Assembly (NCBI GenBank): GCA_905214735.1
Contig: CAJMNI010000003.1
Location: 50,026-114,025, forward strand
Reading direction: 5' to 3'
DNA length: 64,000 bases
Source of the DNA: an uncultured bacterium
GTDB taxonomy: Bacteria > Bacteroidota > Bacteroidia > Bacteroidales > Muribaculaceae
Positions 61,728-64,000 of this stretch are shown here, piece by piece. A model generated the notes under the pieces. The model was not told where the DNA came from, made no database searches, and was given only the letters and a program-made list of their open reading frames with translations. Position 1 is the first letter of the stretch. The number at the start of each line of letters is the position of its first letter. Made by a program: the position numbers and the translations under genes.

Positions 61728-62311
61728 TACCTCTTCCTGATGCCGTTGAGGATCAGCTCGGTCATCATCCGCTTCACATCCTCCTTGCCTATGCCATATT
61801 CCGACAGGGAGTCGCGGATATAGGGCACGTCGATGCCGTGGATGGCGTTGGTGATCAGTATGGCCCATTCCTTCACGCTCGGAATCTCGAAATCGCCGCA
61901 TGCCACCCCCTCATGGAGAATGCTCATCAGCAGGAGTATCTCCTTTTTGGAAATGACGGCGCGGGCACGGTCCACCTTCCTGACATCGCGAAAGAATCCG
62001 GCGCGCAGCGAGCCGTTGCGCGACACGATTTCACGCATCGTCTCCAGACGCGTCTCCACATATTCGTAAAGTTTCTGCTCCGGAGAGATCGGCTTCGCCA
62101 CTATCATGCGCAGATTGCGCAGAAGGTCGTCGGTCTCGCTCTCTATCACGGCGTTGAAGATCTCCCGCTTGCTCTTGAAGTAGGTATAGATCGTGCGCCG
62201 CCCTTTGTCGGAGGCCGTCGCGATGTCGTTCATAGTCGTGTTCTCCACTCCTTTTCTTGCGAAAAGCGAACGGGCTACCTCTATGAATCTGTCTCGTGTC
62301 TTCTTTACCAT
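61727..62311 (-). CDS. TetR/AcrR-family regulator upstream of fabG
   Basis: A 194-residue regulator with an N-terminal helix-turn-helix (TTMNDIATASDKGRRTIYTYFKSKREIF, about residues 22-50) and a helical ligand domain. Its position before fabG on the same strand suggests control of fatty-acid synthesis, as FabR/FadR-type TetR proteins do elsewhere, but a simple chromosomal neighbour is also possible. The 14 bases before the start contain the self-complementary GATCGATCGATC, which might be an operator. A minus-strand TAATTTCG (62350-62357) is a near-match -7 box. Confidence 0.87.
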   Translation of the reverse strand: MVKKTRDRFIEVARSLFARKGVENTTMNDIATASDKGRRTIYTYFKSKREIFNAVIESETDDLLRNLRMIVAKPISPEQKLYEYVETRLETMREIVSRNGSLRAGFFRDVRKVDRARAVISKKEILLLMSILHEGVACGDFEIPSVKEWAILITNAIHGIDVPYIRDSLSEYGIGKEDVKRMMTELILNGIRKR

Positions 62312-62448
62312 AGATCGATCGATCGGATTTACCTGACCGTTGGAATAGCGAAATTACAAAAAAATTCCCTTTAAAACCCTATTTTCCCTACTTTTTCTCC
62401 GATTTTTCTGCTCAAAAACATATTTTTCGAAAATTTTTCCCGAAATAT

Positions 62449-62479
62449 TTTGCGGTTTAAAATAAAAGTTGTAATTTTG
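62449..62479 (+). promoter_or_regulatory. promoter of tRNA-fMet
   Basis: TTTG at 62449-62452, a 19-bp spacer and TAATTTTG at 62472-62479, 14 bases before the tRNA. Confidence 0.8.
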
Positions 62480-62493
62480 CAATGTCAAAACAC

Positions 62494-62568
<75 letters not shown>

Positions 62569-62572
62569 ATCG

Positions 62573-62612
62573 AGACTGCATCGTAATTCTCTTACGATGC
62601 AGTCTTTTTTTG
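62573..62612 (+). terminator. terminator after tRNA-fMet
   Basis: AGACTGCATCGTAA (62573-62586) pairs exactly with TTACGATGCAGTCT (62592-62605), followed by a T-run. Confidence 0.9.
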
Positions 62613-62741
62613 TGCCCCGCCGCTCTCCCATCGTCTCTCTCCTCCCCTCTCCACTCCTCCTGTTTCGACTCCCGTTTTGTCTCTCAAAAAAATTTTCGCC
62701 CGGCGGTGTCACATTTGCACGTCTCCCCTCGTCTTCTTAAT

Positions 62742-63230
62742 GTGAAAACAACCGAAGAAATATTCACCACGCGGTTCATGCCCCTTTACCCCCGGCTCTA
62801 CTCGATGGCCGTCTCAATACTCGGCATCGGGTCGGACGATGCGGCCGACGCTGTCCAGACTGCCATGGTAAAGATATGGAAGTCCGGCCCGGCGATCGCC
62901 AAGATCGAGAATCCCGCAGCCTACGCCGCAGCCACCCTCCGCACTGTCTCGATCGACATGCTGCGACGCCGACGGCATGACGAACCGATCGACTCTGCTG
63001 TCGGAATCTACGACCCGCAGCAATGCGACCCGGATACCGACGATTTCCTCGATTGGGCAATCTCTCAGCTCCCGCCGCAACAGCAGCGGATAGTCAGGCT
63101 CAGCATCTCCCTTTCTCTTTCGAACGAGGAGATCGCGCAGACCACAGGCCTCTCCCCCGAGAATGTCCGCCAGCTTCTGAGCCGGGGCCGCAGGAAAATA
63201 AAGGAGTTATACACTAAATTCATGCAATGA
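62742..63230 (+). CDS. ECF-type RNA polymerase sigma factor
   Basis: A 162-residue sigma-70 family factor with only regions 2 and 4. Region 2 is FMPLYPRLYSMAVSILG through AADAVQTAMVKIWKS and AAATLRTVSIDMLRRRR; region 4 is LPPQQQRIVRLSISLSLSNEEIAQTTGLSPENVRQLLSRGRRKI. The likely start is the GTG at 62742, because the first in-frame ATG (62778) would remove part of region 2 and everything further upstream is tRNA and terminator. It overlaps the next gene by four bases (ATGA). The pair forms a sigma/anti-sigma-like operon; the signal it answers is unknown. Confidence 0.88.
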   Translation: MKTTEEIFTTRFMPLYPRLYSMAVSILGIGSDDAADAVQTAMVKIWKSGPAIAKIENPAAYAAATLRTVSIDMLRRRRHDEPIDSAVGIYDPQQCDPDTDDFLDWAISQLPPQQQRIVRLSISLSLSNEEIAQTTGLSPENVRQLLSRGRRKIKELYTKFMQ

Positions 63231-63949
63231 TGAAACCCGATGATATAAGAAAAATATTAGAGCGATATTATGATGGCTCGGCCACCGTCGGGGAGATCGA
63301 GTCTGTCAAAAGATATTTCGCCGAAACCTCCGATGTGCCGGCCGACCTCCGGGCCGACGCCGCAATGTTCCGCGCCATGAGCCGCCATCAGCAGCAGGTG
63401 GCTCCTCCGGCCGGCCTTGAGAAGAAGATTCTCGCGGCAACAGTCGACGCCTCGCCGGCCAAACGGCGTTTCGGATGGAAAATCGCGTTTGCCGCTGCTG
63501 CCGCCGCTGCCGTGGTCATAACCGTGGCAACTATGATTTTCAACATTCCCCGCAATGGAGCGAACGATCAGCCGACTCTCGTGGCCCGTTCCTCCTCAGG
63601 CGTAAATTCCGAAGTTGCTGTTTCCGAGAACGTCACCAACACCGTCACAAGCCTTCCGGTCATAGCCTATAACAATTTGCCGGCCGGGAAGCATGTGGCA
63701 AACCCCGCTCCGAGAAAGAAAGCCGGGAAACGCATTCATAAAGCCCGTTCCGCCGGCATTCTCCAAGAGGAAACCCTCGCTTCCAACTATCGGGAGGTGA
63801 CCGATTCAGCCGAGGCCGTGCAGATCACAAATTCAATCCTCGCCACTCTTGCCGAAAATCTCAACAAAGCCGAGAACGGAATCAATGAGTCGGAAGCCGC
63901 TATGCGGAGCGTAAGAGAACGTCTCGACAGAATCTACGAGAGATTATAA
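63227..63949 (+). CDS. putative anti-sigma factor with one membrane helix
   Basis: A 240-residue protein coupled to the sigma gene by a four-base overlap. The N-terminal 75 residues are helical and acidic (DDIRKILERYYDGSATVGEIESVKRYF), as in short Bacteroidetes anti-sigma domains. One membrane helix lies at about residues 83-104 (WKIAFAAAAAAAVVITVATMIF). The remaining 130 residues, basic then helical, would be periplasmic. No zinc HxxxCxxC motif is seen. The anti-sigma role rests on topology and operon context, not on a recognised family match. Confidence 0.65.
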   Translation: MMKPDDIRKILERYYDGSATVGEIESVKRYFAETSDVPADLRADAAMFRAMSRHQQQVAPPAGLEKKILAATVDASPAKRRFGWKIAFAAAAAAAVVITVATMIFNIPRNGANDQPTLVARSSSGVNSEVAVSENVTNTVTSLPVIAYNNLPAGKHVANPAPRKKAGKRIHKARSAGILQEETLASNYREVTDSAEAVQITNSILATLAENLNKAENGINESEAAMRSVRERLDRIYERL

Positions 63950-64000
63950 ACAATACTTCGTTAAAAAATTATTCATAGGCTAAGCGGCATCTACCGCTAA
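63950..64000. other. right edge of window
   Basis: Fifty bases after the last gene. Nothing recognised. Confidence 0.5.

Overview
The window looks like a stretch of ordinary Bacteroidales chromosome with one small accessory pocket. Family content and expression signals both point that way. Many genes and all three tRNAs are preceded by the Bacteroidetes primary-sigma promoter (TTTG, about 19-21 bp, TAnnTTTG). There are DUF4369/TlpA thiol-disulfide proteins, a Porin_10-type barrel, SDR-type threonine dehydrogenase and a one-chain pyruvate:ferredoxin oxidoreductase, and Shine-Dalgarno sites are scarce. The C-rich third codon positions and moderately high GC suggest a gut family such as Muribaculaceae; that is inference, since no rRNA is present.

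Layout. 1-6 kb: flavin reductase, class A penicillin-binding protein coupled to a secreted TIM-barrel protein, and convergent tilS. 6-11.5 kb: rubrerythrin, ruvX, def, ettA and an AspT/YidE-type transporter. 11.5-17 kb: rho with a long leader and a disordered N-terminal insert, aroC (TTG start), a radical SAM gene and a TlpA-like gene. 17-26.5 kb: tRNA-His, rpmE2, an alpha/beta hydrolase, relA-like, a lipoprotein, a guanine-deaminase-like gene, a DUF4301 gene and a porin. 26.6-31.3 kb: a biotin carboxyltransferase subunit with two biotinyl domains, then kbl and tdh transcribed divergently (threonine to glycine plus acetyl-CoA). 31.4-38.1 kb: TetR, TolC, adaptor, RND pump and PII-like gene in one operon. 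38.2-42.4 kb: the accessory pocket, an AAA_14/DUF4143 ATPase and a DUF4062-STAND ATPase on either side of tRNA-Leu, AT-richer than its surroundings. 42.4-52.4 kb: tdk, cyuA-like, TlpA lipoprotein, acyl-CoA synthetase, membrane proteins, nth, pheS, SIMPL and a small coiled-coil protein. 52.5-62.3 kb is all on the minus strand: TetR, fabG, ispD, recG, a DEAD-box gene and the pyruvate:ferredoxin oxidoreductase. The end carries initiator tRNA-fMet and an ECF sigma/putative anti-sigma pair.

The best candidate for an undescribed system is the DUF4062-STAND ATPase at 39694-42039, whose N-terminus resembles metazoan TEP1/NPHP3/NWD1 proteins and which could be an immune-type sensor. Other notable points are short intergenic tandem repeats with 7- or 9-bp units at several unlinked places, the tandem biotinyl domains, the long perfect palindrome in front of the efflux regulator, and a pair of mirror-image promoter boxes between pheS and the SIMPL gene. 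All coordinates, motifs and repeats were read by eye; no database search was run.
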